Assembly: GCF_030866825.1 (NCBI RefSeq)
Contig: NZ_CP133020.1
Span: 4,092,001 to 4,156,000, forward strand
Direction: 5' to 3'
Length of the DNA stretch: 64,000 nucleotides
DNA from: Rathayibacter sp. SW19
GTDB lineage: Bacteria > Actinomycetota > Actinomycetes > Actinomycetales > Microbacteriaceae
Part shown: positions 16,896 through 23,880 of the stretch, in pieces
How the letters are laid out: each line of letters opens with the position of its first letter
How positions within the stretch are numbered: position 1 is the first letter of the stretch
Position numbers and translations under genes: made by a program
Notes under the pieces: model-generated
Database searches by the model: none
What the model was told of the DNA's origin: nothing
Seen by the model: the letters and a program-made list of their open reading frames with translations, nothing else

Positions 16896-18601
16896 TGCGA
16901 CTCCCTCGTGACGACGGAGCCGCTGGAGCCGACCAGGAAGTCGAGGTCGGCGCCCGTGTCGGCGCCCTGCACGTGATCGATGTACAGCTTCTGCCACCCG
17001 CGGTCCGCGTTCGCGAAGCCGTCGACCTCGCGTTGCGCAGCCCGGCGGCCCGCCAGCTCGGCCTCGCCGACCAGCAGTTCGAGACGCCGTGCCGGGACAT
17101 CCAGTGAGATAAGGTCACCGTCCTGTACCAGGGCGAGAGGACCGCCCGCGGCGGCCTCCGGGGCGACGTGCAGCACGACCGTGCCGTATGCCGTTCCCGA
17201 CATGCGACCATCGCAGATCCTGACCACGTCACGGATGCCCTGCTTCAGCAGCTTCTTCGGCAGAGGCATGTTCGCGACCTCCGGCATGCCCGGGTATCCT
17301 TTGGGGCCACAGCCGCGCAGGACGAGCACCGAGTCGGCGTCGACGTCGAGGTCGGGGTCGTCGAGTCGCGCGTGCGCATCCTCGATGGAATCGAACACGA
17401 CCGCGCGTCCCGTGTGCACGAGGAGCTCCGGGGTCGCTGCGGCCGGCTTGATGATCGCGCCCCGCGGTGCCAGGTTGCCCTGGAGCACTACGATGCCCGC
17501 GTCTACCTGGAGCGGATTGTCACGAAGGGTGATCACATCGCGGTCCCATACCTGGTGGCTGCCGAGATACTCGGTGAGCGGCTTGCCGGTCACCGTCGTC
17601 GCCGCGGGGTCGAGCAGGTCCTGCAGCTGATCGAGCACGGCGAGGAACCCGCCCGCACGGAACAGGTCCTCCATCAGGTAGTGACCGGCTGGCTGCAGGT
17701 TTACCAGCAGCGGTACCTGCGCTCCGATGCGATCGAAGTCGTCGAGGGTGAGGTCGATGCCCAGCCGCCCGGCGATCGCCAGCAGGTGCACGACCGCGTT
17801 GGTCGAGCCTCCGATCGCCGCGAGCGCGACGATCGCATTATGGAAGGACTCCTTGGTGATCACCTGAGAGATGCGGCGGTCCTCCAGCGCGAGCTCGACG
17901 GCGAGTCTGCCGCTCGCGTGAGCCGCCTCGAGCAGTCTGCTGTCAGCGGCCGGGGTGCCGGCGACCCCAGGGATCGTCATGCCGAGCGCCTCCGCCATCA
18001 GCCCCATGGTCGAAGCCGTGCCCATCGTGTTGCAGTGACCTTTGCTGCGGATCATCTCTTTGTCGGTCGCCTCGAACTCGGCTTCGGACAGGGCTCCCGC
18101 GCGCACTTCCTCGGAGAGCTTCCACACACCGGTGCCGCAGCCCATCCGCTCGCCCCGGAAGTAGCCGTTCAACATCGGCCCACCCGGAACCACGACGGCG
18201 GGCAGGTCGACCGAGGCGGCGCCCATGAGCAGCGCCGGAATGGTCTTGTCGCATCCGCCGAGCAGCACGACGGCGTCTATCGGATTGGCTCGAAGCATCT
18301 CCTCCGTCGCCATCGCCGCCATGTTGCGCCACAGCATCGCCGTCGGTCGCACGAGCGTCTCGCCGAGCGAGACCATCGGCAGGTTCAGGGGGACGCCGCC
18401 GGCCTCCCACACTCCGTGCTTGACGTGTTGCGCGACCTCGTCGAGGTGCATGTTGCAGGGGGTTAGATCGCTCGCGGTGTTCGCGATCGCGATCTGCGGC
18501 CGCCCGTCGAATGCGTGATCGGGCGTCCCCCGGCGCATCCATGCCCGGTGGATATAAGGGTCGCGGCCTTCGCCGCCGTACCACTCCTGTGAGCGGACCA
18601 T
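16892..18601 (-). CDS. IlvD/EDD family sugar-acid dehydratase
   Basis: A 569-residue dehydratase. The three Fe-S ligand cysteines are Cys49 (SDLTPCNMH), Cys117 (GGCDKTIPALLMG) and Cys190 (KGHCNTMGTAS). Their spacing is identical to that known for the [2Fe-2S] enzyme L-arabinonate dehydratase (Cys59/127/200), and Asp118-Lys119 follow as in that enzyme. The start MVRSQEWYGGEGRDPYIHRA is that of sugar-acid members rather than branched-chain IlvD. The likely reaction is aldonate to 2-keto-3-deoxyaldonate. The gene is coupled by TTGA to the XylX-like gene, and 30 bp separate it from the upstream alcohol dehydrogenase gene. Confidence 0.88.
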   Translation of the reverse strand: MVRSQEWYGGEGRDPYIHRAWMRRGTPDHAFDGRPQIAIANTASDLTPCNMHLDEVAQHVKHGVWEAGGVPLNLPMVSLGETLVRPTAMLWRNMAAMATEEMLRANPIDAVVLLGGCDKTIPALLMGAASVDLPAVVVPGGPMLNGYFRGERMGCGTGVWKLSEEVRAGALSEAEFEATDKEMIRSKGHCNTMGTASTMGLMAEALGMTIPGVAGTPAADSRLLEAAHASGRLAVELALEDRRISQVITKESFHNAIVALAAIGGSTNAVVHLLAIAGRLGIDLTLDDFDRIGAQVPLLVNLQPAGHYLMEDLFRAGGFLAVLDQLQDLLDPAATTVTGKPLTEYLGSHQVWDRDVITLRDNPLQVDAGIVVLQGNLAPRGAIIKPAAATPELLVHTGRAVVFDSIEDAHARLDDPDLDVDADSVLVLRGCGPKGYPGMPEVANMPLPKKLLKQGIRDVVRICDGRMSGTAYGTVVLHVAPEAAAGGPLALVQDGDLISLDVPARRLELLVGEAELAGRRAAQREVDGFANADRGWQKLYIDHVQGADTGADLDFLVGSSGSVVTRESH

Positions 18602-18631
18602 CCGTAGGTTCTCCTTCAGGTTGACGTGCCG

Positions 18632-19735
18632 CTAGGGCACGAGGATTCCGCGCCCAACCGCGCCGACGGTGAGGCCACGATACGCCTCCGCGAATCGGTC
18701 GAGCGGCAGGCGATCGCCGATGAGTCGGTCGATGGGCAGCTTGCCTGCGAGATACAGCGAAAAGATGCGTAAAAGGTCGAGCGGCGGGTTGCTCGACCCG
18801 TAGAGCGAACCGACGATCCGCTTCTGCCGTTGCACGAGCAGATTGACCGGAACGGCGAACGTCGCGTCGGCGCGAGCAAGTCCGACCGCGACGAGCGTGC
18901 CGCCCGGAGCGACGCAGGCGAGCGCTTGTTTCAGCGTCTGCGGTCGTCCAATCGCCTCGATCGCCCACGGGACACCGGCACCACCGGTGATCTCGAGAAC
19001 CCTCGCCTCCACATCCTCATCGGCTGCGTTGATCGTGTGCGTCGCGCCCAGTTCGCGGGCGAGGTCGAGTTTCGCGTCGTCGACGTCGACGACGATCAGC
19101 GGATGCGCGCCCACGAGAGCAGCGCCCATCACGCTCGATAGACCAACACCACCGGCGCCCAGCACGAGCAGAGGTCGGCCGGCCGCTTCGCTCACCTCGT
19201 GGAAGACCGCCCCGACTCCCGTGATCACCGCGCACGCCGAGATCGCCGCCACCTCCGGTGGCACGCCGTCGGGGACCGGCACCGCCGCGTTCTCGTTCAC
19301 CACGACGCGGTCGGCGAAGCACGAGACACCCATCAGGTGGTGGAGCTCGCCACCGTCGGGAAGCGACAGGCGCGAGGTGCCGTCGTGCAGGCCGCCGGTC
19401 CTGGCCTGCACGGGTCCGAGTTCGCACAGCACCGGGTTGCCTGCAACGCAGGCCGCGCACCGGCCGCACCGTGGTCGCCACAGGAGAGCGACCCGATCGC
19501 CCACGTGGATGCGACCGGCCGCTCCGGGACCAACCTCCTCGACGATGCCCGCGCCTTCGTGCCCGAGCACGAGCGGCAGAGGTGCCGTTAGGTCACCGGT
19601 CATGTAGTGGTAGTCGCTGTGACAGACCCCGGCTGCCTCGATGCGAACCCGCAGTTCGCCCGTTCGGGGCGCCGACAGTTCGACCTCTTCGATCCGGGGC
19701 GCATCCCCGGCCGACCGGAGGACTACAGCCCGCAC
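18632..19735 (-). CDS. Zinc-dependent alcohol dehydrogenase (MDR)
   Basis: A 367-residue zinc MDR enzyme. The catalytic zinc site is in GVCHSDYHYMTGD and GHEGAGIVEEVG; the structural zinc loop has four Cys in CGRCAACVAGNPVLC. The Rossmann motif is LVLGAGGVGLSSVMGAALVG, followed by an acidic VVDVDD that favours NAD. Start: GTG at 19735, 4 bp after the GH5 stop codon; a longer frame runs into GH5 out of frame. The order of zinc ligands is that of the class III/benzyl-alcohol type. It may oxidise an alcohol or aldehyde released with the sugar substrate, but its substrate is not determined. Confidence 0.85.
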   Translation of the reverse strand: MRAVVLRSAGDAPRIEEVELSAPRTGELRVRIEAAGVCHSDYHYMTGDLTAPLPLVLGHEGAGIVEEVGPGAAGRIHVGDRVALLWRPRCGRCAACVAGNPVLCELGPVQARTGGLHDGTSRLSLPDGGELHHLMGVSCFADRVVVNENAAVPVPDGVPPEVAAISACAVITGVGAVFHEVSEAAGRPLLVLGAGGVGLSSVMGAALVGAHPLIVVDVDDAKLDLARELGATHTINAADEDVEARVLEITGGAGVPWAIEAIGRPQTLKQALACVAPGGTLVAVGLARADATFAVPVNLLVQRQKRIVGSLYGSSNPPLDLLRIFSLYLAGKLPIDRLIGDRLPLDRFAEAYRGLTVGAVGRGILVP

Positions 19736-19739
19736 GACG

Positions 19740-21182
19740 CTACGCCTGCCCGGCCGACGCCGCAGGCACCGCCTGTGCGCCCTGGCCGGAGACGAGCTGG
19801 TCGCGCAGGCTCTCACGCACCACGCAGTTCTCGAACGAGAACGAGTCGGCGAGGGCGTCGAGATCGTCGTCGGTCAGTTCCCGGAACAGTTCGGCGTAGT
19901 CGTCGGCGAGCGGCTGGGCGAAGAGCAGGTTGTTCAGCAGGGTTGCGACCGTGTCGAAACGTCCCCACGGGTACGGGGTCCACGCGGGGAACTCACGGGC
20001 CATCAACTCCTGCACGGCCTCGCTAACCTCGCGCACGCCCTCGCCGCCCAGGCGGTCGCTGCCCCACTGGTCGGCTGCGAGCCGGTTCTTCTTCGCGACG
20101 AAGCCGTCGAACCGGCGACGGTAGGGGGATTCCGCCGCGACGTTGACGAGGCCCTGACGGCCGAGGTCCTTGTACATCCAGCTCGTCCAGCTGACGTCAA
20201 ATTCGCGGTAGAGCTCGAGCTGGTCTTCCAGGATCTGCCGACGCATCGCATCCGTGCGTTCGTCGCCCGTGTAGATCGGCGCGAACTCGCCGACGAAGAT
20301 GGGCGTGCTCGTGTCACGTGCGTACTCGGAGCGCTGAAGGAACTTCTGCCGGGCGTACTCCTTGTCGATGTACGTGCCGTCGGTGAGGCCGGGGTAGTCT
20401 CCCCCGCGGCCGAGACCGGCTGCGACGTAGTCGTGCAGTGAGTAGACTGTGTTCGGCCACGGCTCGGCGTCGAACATGTCGAACTCGGTCGAATAAGTGT
20501 TGCCGTCGAGGTAGATGGTGTGCTCGGCGTCGATCGCGCGCACTGCCTCGTAGAGCCGACGGTAGAGCGCGCCAACAACCGCGCGCGACTCATCGGCCGG
20601 CTCGTTCATCAGATTGTAGCCGGCGACCCAGGTGTTGTCCTTGTAGTGCTCGGCGATCGCCTTCCAGATATTCTCGACGCGGTCCTGAAAGTGCGGGTGC
20701 TGCCAGAGGTGAGGCTCGTGCGTCGAGTTGTCGGAGTGCCAGTGATGGTTCTGGCTGCCGGGCAGTGCGTGGAGGTCGATGACCGAGTAGATCCCGTGCC
20801 GGCCCGACGCCTCGATCGCACGGTCCAGGTGGTCGAACGCGGTCGGCAGGATTGTGAATGGGTCTGCATCTGACTCAAAGTGCCGGTAGTTGACTGGGAT
20901 GCGCACGATCGTCATGCCGAGCGAGCCGAGGAATTCGGCATCCGCCTCGCCGTAGAACGCGGTCAGGAGCCGCTCGAAGAAGCGCTCGGCTCGGTCGGCG
21001 CCGATCGCGCCGGCGACCTTCATGCGCATGAGCGTCTCGCTCGCCGAGTAGCCCGTGATGAAGTTTTCCATGTTGAGCCACCCGCCGATGCACACCCCGG
21101 TGAAGCGAATAGGACGGCTCCAGCCGTCGAGGAACTGAGATCCGTCGGTGTGGACGAACCCAGGCGGAAGCTTTTCTACCAT
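19740..21182 (-). CDS. Glycoside hydrolase family 5 (cellulase-fold) enzyme, cytoplasmic
   Basis: A protein of 480 residues. The (beta/alpha)8 GH5 core shows RIPVNYRHF, then the acid/base Glu194 in YNLMNEPADES and the nucleophile Glu299 in PIFVGEFAPIY. There is no signal peptide, so it works inside the cell on an imported glycoside, consistent with the CUT1 importer in the same block. I placed the start at 21182 (MVEKLPPGF), which has GAGG 10 bp upstream; a GTG start at 21203 would add seven residues. The repeated motif GAAACATTTC (21204-21213) lies directly upstream. It is the first gene of the GH5-ADH-IlvD-XylX-ALDH operon. The precise glycosidic bond is unknown. Confidence 0.85.
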   Translation of the reverse strand: MVEKLPPGFVHTDGSQFLDGWSRPIRFTGVCIGGWLNMENFITGYSASETLMRMKVAGAIGADRAERFFERLLTAFYGEADAEFLGSLGMTIVRIPVNYRHFESDADPFTILPTAFDHLDRAIEASGRHGIYSVIDLHALPGSQNHHWHSDNSTHEPHLWQHPHFQDRVENIWKAIAEHYKDNTWVAGYNLMNEPADESRAVVGALYRRLYEAVRAIDAEHTIYLDGNTYSTEFDMFDAEPWPNTVYSLHDYVAAGLGRGGDYPGLTDGTYIDKEYARQKFLQRSEYARDTSTPIFVGEFAPIYTGDERTDAMRRQILEDQLELYREFDVSWTSWMYKDLGRQGLVNVAAESPYRRRFDGFVAKKNRLAADQWGSDRLGGEGVREVSEAVQELMAREFPAWTPYPWGRFDTVATLLNNLLFAQPLADDYAELFRELTDDDLDALADSFSFENCVVRESLRDQLVSGQGAQAVPAASAGQA

Positions 21183-21203
21183 CTTGTCTGACCTCACTGT
21201 CAC

Positions 21204-21213
21204 GAAACATTTC
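21204..21213. promoter_or_regulatory. Candidate operator of the GH5 operon
   Basis: GAAACATTTC here is an exact copy of 11211-11220 in front of the ABC-transporter operon. Both sit upstream of a first gene of a sugar operon and the sequence has GAAA/TTTC dyad symmetry. It probably marks a shared regulator, most simply the LacI-type protein at 11275-12315. The surrounding 21183-21371 is AT-richer and otherwise without a gene. Confidence 0.5.
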
Positions 21214-21371
21214 TCTAAATTTACGACTATTTTCGTCGCAATCTCAGGTTAGGGAAGGTCGTGCGCCATGTCAAGCCGGGAATGAAGCCAGTATTCGGTG
21301 ATGCTATCTACTGATAGCCGGCGTTACTACCTACGAGTAGTCGGCATGACTGAATAGCAAAAGGGGTCGAG

Positions 21372-21720
21372 ATGGCCAAACAGACGACCGAGATGCGCAA
21401 GCGCACCCTCGAAGGCATCGTGCTCGCAAGCCTCGCCACAGAGCTGGCACAAGGCAACGAGATCACGCCGCGGTTACGAGACGAGGGTCTCGCCGATATC
21501 GTCGAAGGAACCGGGTACGCGCTGCTGGTCCGAGTTGAGCAGCGCGGCCTCATCGACGCGACGAGGGCCCCTCCGCGAGGGGTCCGCCGCCGCAGGGCCT
21601 ACTGGCTGAACGCATCGGCAGCGACTGCCTCGACGAGTTACGGAAATCCTGAAGCTTCCTGGCCGGGCGGATCGAACGCCTGCACCACCACTTCGAACAC
21701 GCGCAAGGACAACGAGTGTA
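21372..21720 (+). pseudogene. PadR-family regulator, frameshifted
   Basis: The first about 60 codons read like an intact PadR regulator (RKRTLEGIVLASLATELAQG, EITPRLRDEGLADIVEGTGY, ALLVRVEQRGLID), with the usual 'E' residues of the wing. After that the frame is lost and the C-terminal family sequence resumes in another frame as GRIERLHHHFEHAQGQRV. Normal PadR proteins of this type precede a DUF1048 gene, and a broken one follows directly here. The gene is therefore a relic within the right end of the island. Confidence 0.7.
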
Positions 21721-21723
21721 TCC

Positions 21724-21900
21724 ATGGCCGCAAAGTGGATGGACCCCCTCACCGGGTCGCTCGACCAGAAGAAGCAGTACAATCAAGGCAAGGTGCGAAT
21801 CGAGGCACTACCCGAACCGTGCGCCACCTCCGCGAAGACGATGCGCCGGTTCTTCACTCACCAGTACTACAGTCGCGTTTTGGGCGTGTGTAGTTGTTCC
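21724..21900 (+). pseudogene. DUF1048 protein fragment
   Basis: From ATG 21724 the frame reads MAAKWMDPLTGSLDQKKQYN, then GKVRIEALPEPCATSAKTMR and RFFTHQYYSRVL, which matches the first half of DUF1048 proteins that are usually encoded next to PadR regulators. The similarity stops near 21890, where transposase debris begins. It is truncated and probably not functional. Confidence 0.65.
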
Positions 21901-21904
21901 TAAT

Positions 21905-22135
21905 ACGTGGTGTCGTTTCGCGGTTTGCTGGTGTTGTCGGCGCCAGCGTGACCGGTTCAGGACGTGTTCGGGGTTCGGCGGTGTGGCCAGGACCAGGTGG
22001 ACAATGAGGTGTCTGATCTTGGGCAGGCCCAACGTGATCAGGTTGGATCCGCCTGGATTTGGTCCCTCTTTTTTGACCGGGTCACGCTCGGGAACGCGTG
22101 CGCGAGCATGGACAGGGTGATGTGCCGGTACCAGC
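21905..22135 (-). pseudogene. Transposase C-terminal remnant (IS701-like)
   Basis: On the minus strand the segment reads GVGWYRHITLSMLAHAFPSV and, after a frame change, GLPKIRHLIVHLVLATPPNP followed by EHVLNRSRWRRQHQ. This is the wording of the C-terminal end of IS701/IS4-group transposases ('WHRHITLAMLAHAFLAV', 'SRWRRRHQ'). Only the last about 80 residues remain and they are frameshifted. No terminal inverted repeats could be matched by eye. Confidence 0.6.
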
Positions 22136-22440
22136 CGACCCCACGATCACCCTGCGCGGCATCCACGCCGCTATCGTCACCGCGCTCGGCGGGAGCGCCT
22201 CGTTCTAGTTCGGTGCCCTGGCCCCAAACCGCCTCGCTCCTGGCCGGGGAACTGGACGAACGCGCCCGCCTGCCCGTGATCGTCATCGACGAAGCTCATC
22301 CGATGGCCAACACCGACCTGGAATCCCTCCGCATGCTCACCAAGGCCGGAATGGACACCGAATCCCACTTCGCAATGCTCGTGATCGGCCAACCGACCCT
22401 GCGCCGCCGTCTGAAGGTTGGCGCCCCGGCGGCCCCGGAC
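22136..22440 (+). pseudogene. AAA ATPase remnant (ExeA/TniB-like transposition helper)
   Basis: Plus-strand pieces read ITLRGIHAAIVTALGG and, after an in-frame stop and frame change, LAGELDERARLPVIVIDEAH, PMANTDLESLRMLTKAGMDT, ESHFAMLVIGQPTLRRRL. The VIDEAH Walker B and the 'IGQPTLRRRL' sensor region are typical of AAA ATPases encoded beside DDE transposases. The gene lacks its Walker A part and ends abruptly where the displaced menF fragment begins, so this is a junction of a former mobile element. Confidence 0.65.
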
Positions 22441-22817
22441 CGTTCACCCTCAAGCTGCCGAACCTCTGGCACCTGGCGACGGATGTCTCGGGTCGCCTCA
22501 CCGACGGATCGAGCGCTCTCGACCTGGTCGCTGCGCTGCACCCGACGGCGGCTGTCGCCGGCAGCCCAACGGATGCCGCGCTCGCGCTCATCGACGAACT
22601 CGAACCGTTCGACCGTGGCCGTTACGCCGGCCCGGTCGGCTGGATCGGCGCGGATGGTGACGGCGAATGGGCGATCGCGCTGCGCGGTGCCCAGGTCGAG
22701 GCCAACGGCGACATCACCGCCTACGCCGGCTGCGGCATCGTCGCCGGTTCCGACCCCGATCGCGAGTTGGCGGAGACGAAGATGAAGTTCCGCCCCGTCA
22801 AAGAGGCGTTCGGGTAA
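22441..22817 (+). pseudogene. Displaced 3' end of menF (right copy of direct repeat)
   Basis: This encodes the last about 125 residues of MenF with exactly the same protein sequence as 3290-3666, but with 14 synonymous base differences by my count and no start or upstream part. It ends with the same stop codon. It is followed by a palindromic repeat, PPK2 and menD, the expected neighbourhood of a men gene. It is best explained as the original menF tail pushed away by insertion of the 3667-22440 block. It is not expected to be expressed as an enzyme. Confidence 0.9.
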
Positions 22818-22827
22818 ACCTCTCGTT

Positions 22828-22890
22828 GGTCGAGTAGCGAGCGCTGAAGATGGTGGTCGAGTAGCGAGCGCTAGCGAGCGTATCGAGACC
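22828..22890. repeat. Palindromic intergenic repeat (GTCGAGTAGCGAG...TATCGAGACC family), two copies
   Basis: A partial copy (22828-22853) is followed by a fuller one (22855-22890) that starts GGTCGAGTAGCGAGCG and ends GAGCGTATCGAGACC. The arms pair imperfectly to form a hairpin. A short echo CGTATCGAGACC continues to about 22905. The same family recurs at 25027, 25105, 29356, 40265, 44462 and 50647. Confidence 0.85.
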
Positions 22891-22924
22891 CGTATCGAGA
22901 CCCGTATCGACCTGCGGAGCGCGT

Positions 22925-23797
22925 CTACGACGCCGCGAGACGCGCCTTCTCTACCTCGACGTCGAAGTCGGCAGCAGGCCAGGTCAGGTTCATGCGCGCG
23001 AGCGCATCGATCAGCAGTTGCTGCACGACCAGGCGGGCGTACCACTTCTTGTCGGCCGGCACCACATGCCAGGGTGCGGTCGGCGTCGAGGTGCGATCGA
23101 TCGCAATCTGGTAGGCGGCCTGGTAGTCGTCCCACAGCATCCGCTCGTCGACATCGCCCGGGTTGTACTTCCAATATTTGTCAGGTCGGGCTAGTCGTTC
23201 GCCCAGCCGCTGCTTCTGCTCGGCCTTGCCCAAGTGCAGCATCACCTTGAGCACGACGGTGCCGTTGGCGGTCAGCTCCTGCTCGAACGCGTTGATCGCA
23301 CCGTAGCGGCGCTCGATCTCCTCGGGTGCGGCCAGGTTGCGCACCCGGCCGATGAGCACGTCTTCGTAGTGCGACCGATCGAACACGCCGAGCATGCCGG
23401 CGCCGGGCACGTGCTTGCGAACCCGCCAGAGGAAGTCATGGGCGAGCTCCTCGGCCGTCGGCTTCTTGAAGGCCGTGTAGTGCACGCCCATCGGGTTGAC
23501 GACGCCGACCACGTGCCCGACGATGCCGCCCTTGCCCGCGGAATCCATCGCCTGCAAGACCAGCAACACAGATCGCGTGTCGCCGGCGGTGCTCGACGCG
23601 AACAGGCGCTCCTGCAATTCGGCAAGCCGAATGGATGCCGCCGCCAGCGCGCGCGCACCGTCGCTCTTGTCACCGTCGAAACCGGGTTGCGCGTTCGTGT
23701 CTTGTTCGGCGAGCGAGAAGCCGGGGCCGGCTCGCAACGCATCCGCTGCATCCATGGTCCAGTTGCCGTGCTGCCGCGTTGCAGTTTTCGCCATCAC
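22925..23797 (-). CDS. Polyphosphate kinase 2 family protein
   Basis: A 290-residue PPK2-family phosphotransferase, which moves phosphate between polyphosphate and nucleotides. The Walker A is in LQAMDSAGKGG (residues 81-91) and the Walker B/lid region in GVFDRSHYEDVLI (137-149). The C-terminal part includes YPEK-like WKYNPGDVDERMLWDDYQAA and APWHVVPADKKWYARL, which are family hallmarks. The length and single-domain form fit the class that acts on ADP/GDP or AMP; the class cannot be settled by eye. It stands between the displaced menF end and menD on the same strand as menD. Confidence 0.87.
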   Translation of the reverse strand: MMAKTATRQHGNWTMDAADALRAGPGFSLAEQDTNAQPGFDGDKSDGARALAAASIRLAELQERLFASSTAGDTRSVLLVLQAMDSAGKGGIVGHVVGVVNPMGVHYTAFKKPTAEELAHDFLWRVRKHVPGAGMLGVFDRSHYEDVLIGRVRNLAAPEEIERRYGAINAFEQELTANGTVVLKVMLHLGKAEQKQRLGERLARPDKYWKYNPGDVDERMLWDDYQAAYQIAIDRTSTPTAPWHVVPADKKWYARLVVQQLLIDALARMNLTWPAADFDVEVEKARLAAS

Positions 23798-23880
23798 AGT
23801 GCTCCCCTTGACATAACGGTGCTCCCCTTGATCGGTTGCACCATTCTGTCAGCAGATGGCCTGTCGGCGGTCACACCGCG

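Noticed and set aside
3667..22440. Integrase or tRNA-type attachment site expected for a genomic island
   Set aside because: I searched the translated frames by eye and found no tyrosine or serine recombinase and no tRNA gene. Only the duplicated menF end and transposase debris are present.
22441..22817. A second menF gene
   Set aside because: Only the last 125 codons are present, with no start codon or upstream chorismate-binding part; the preceding DNA is an unrelated ATPase remnant in another frame.
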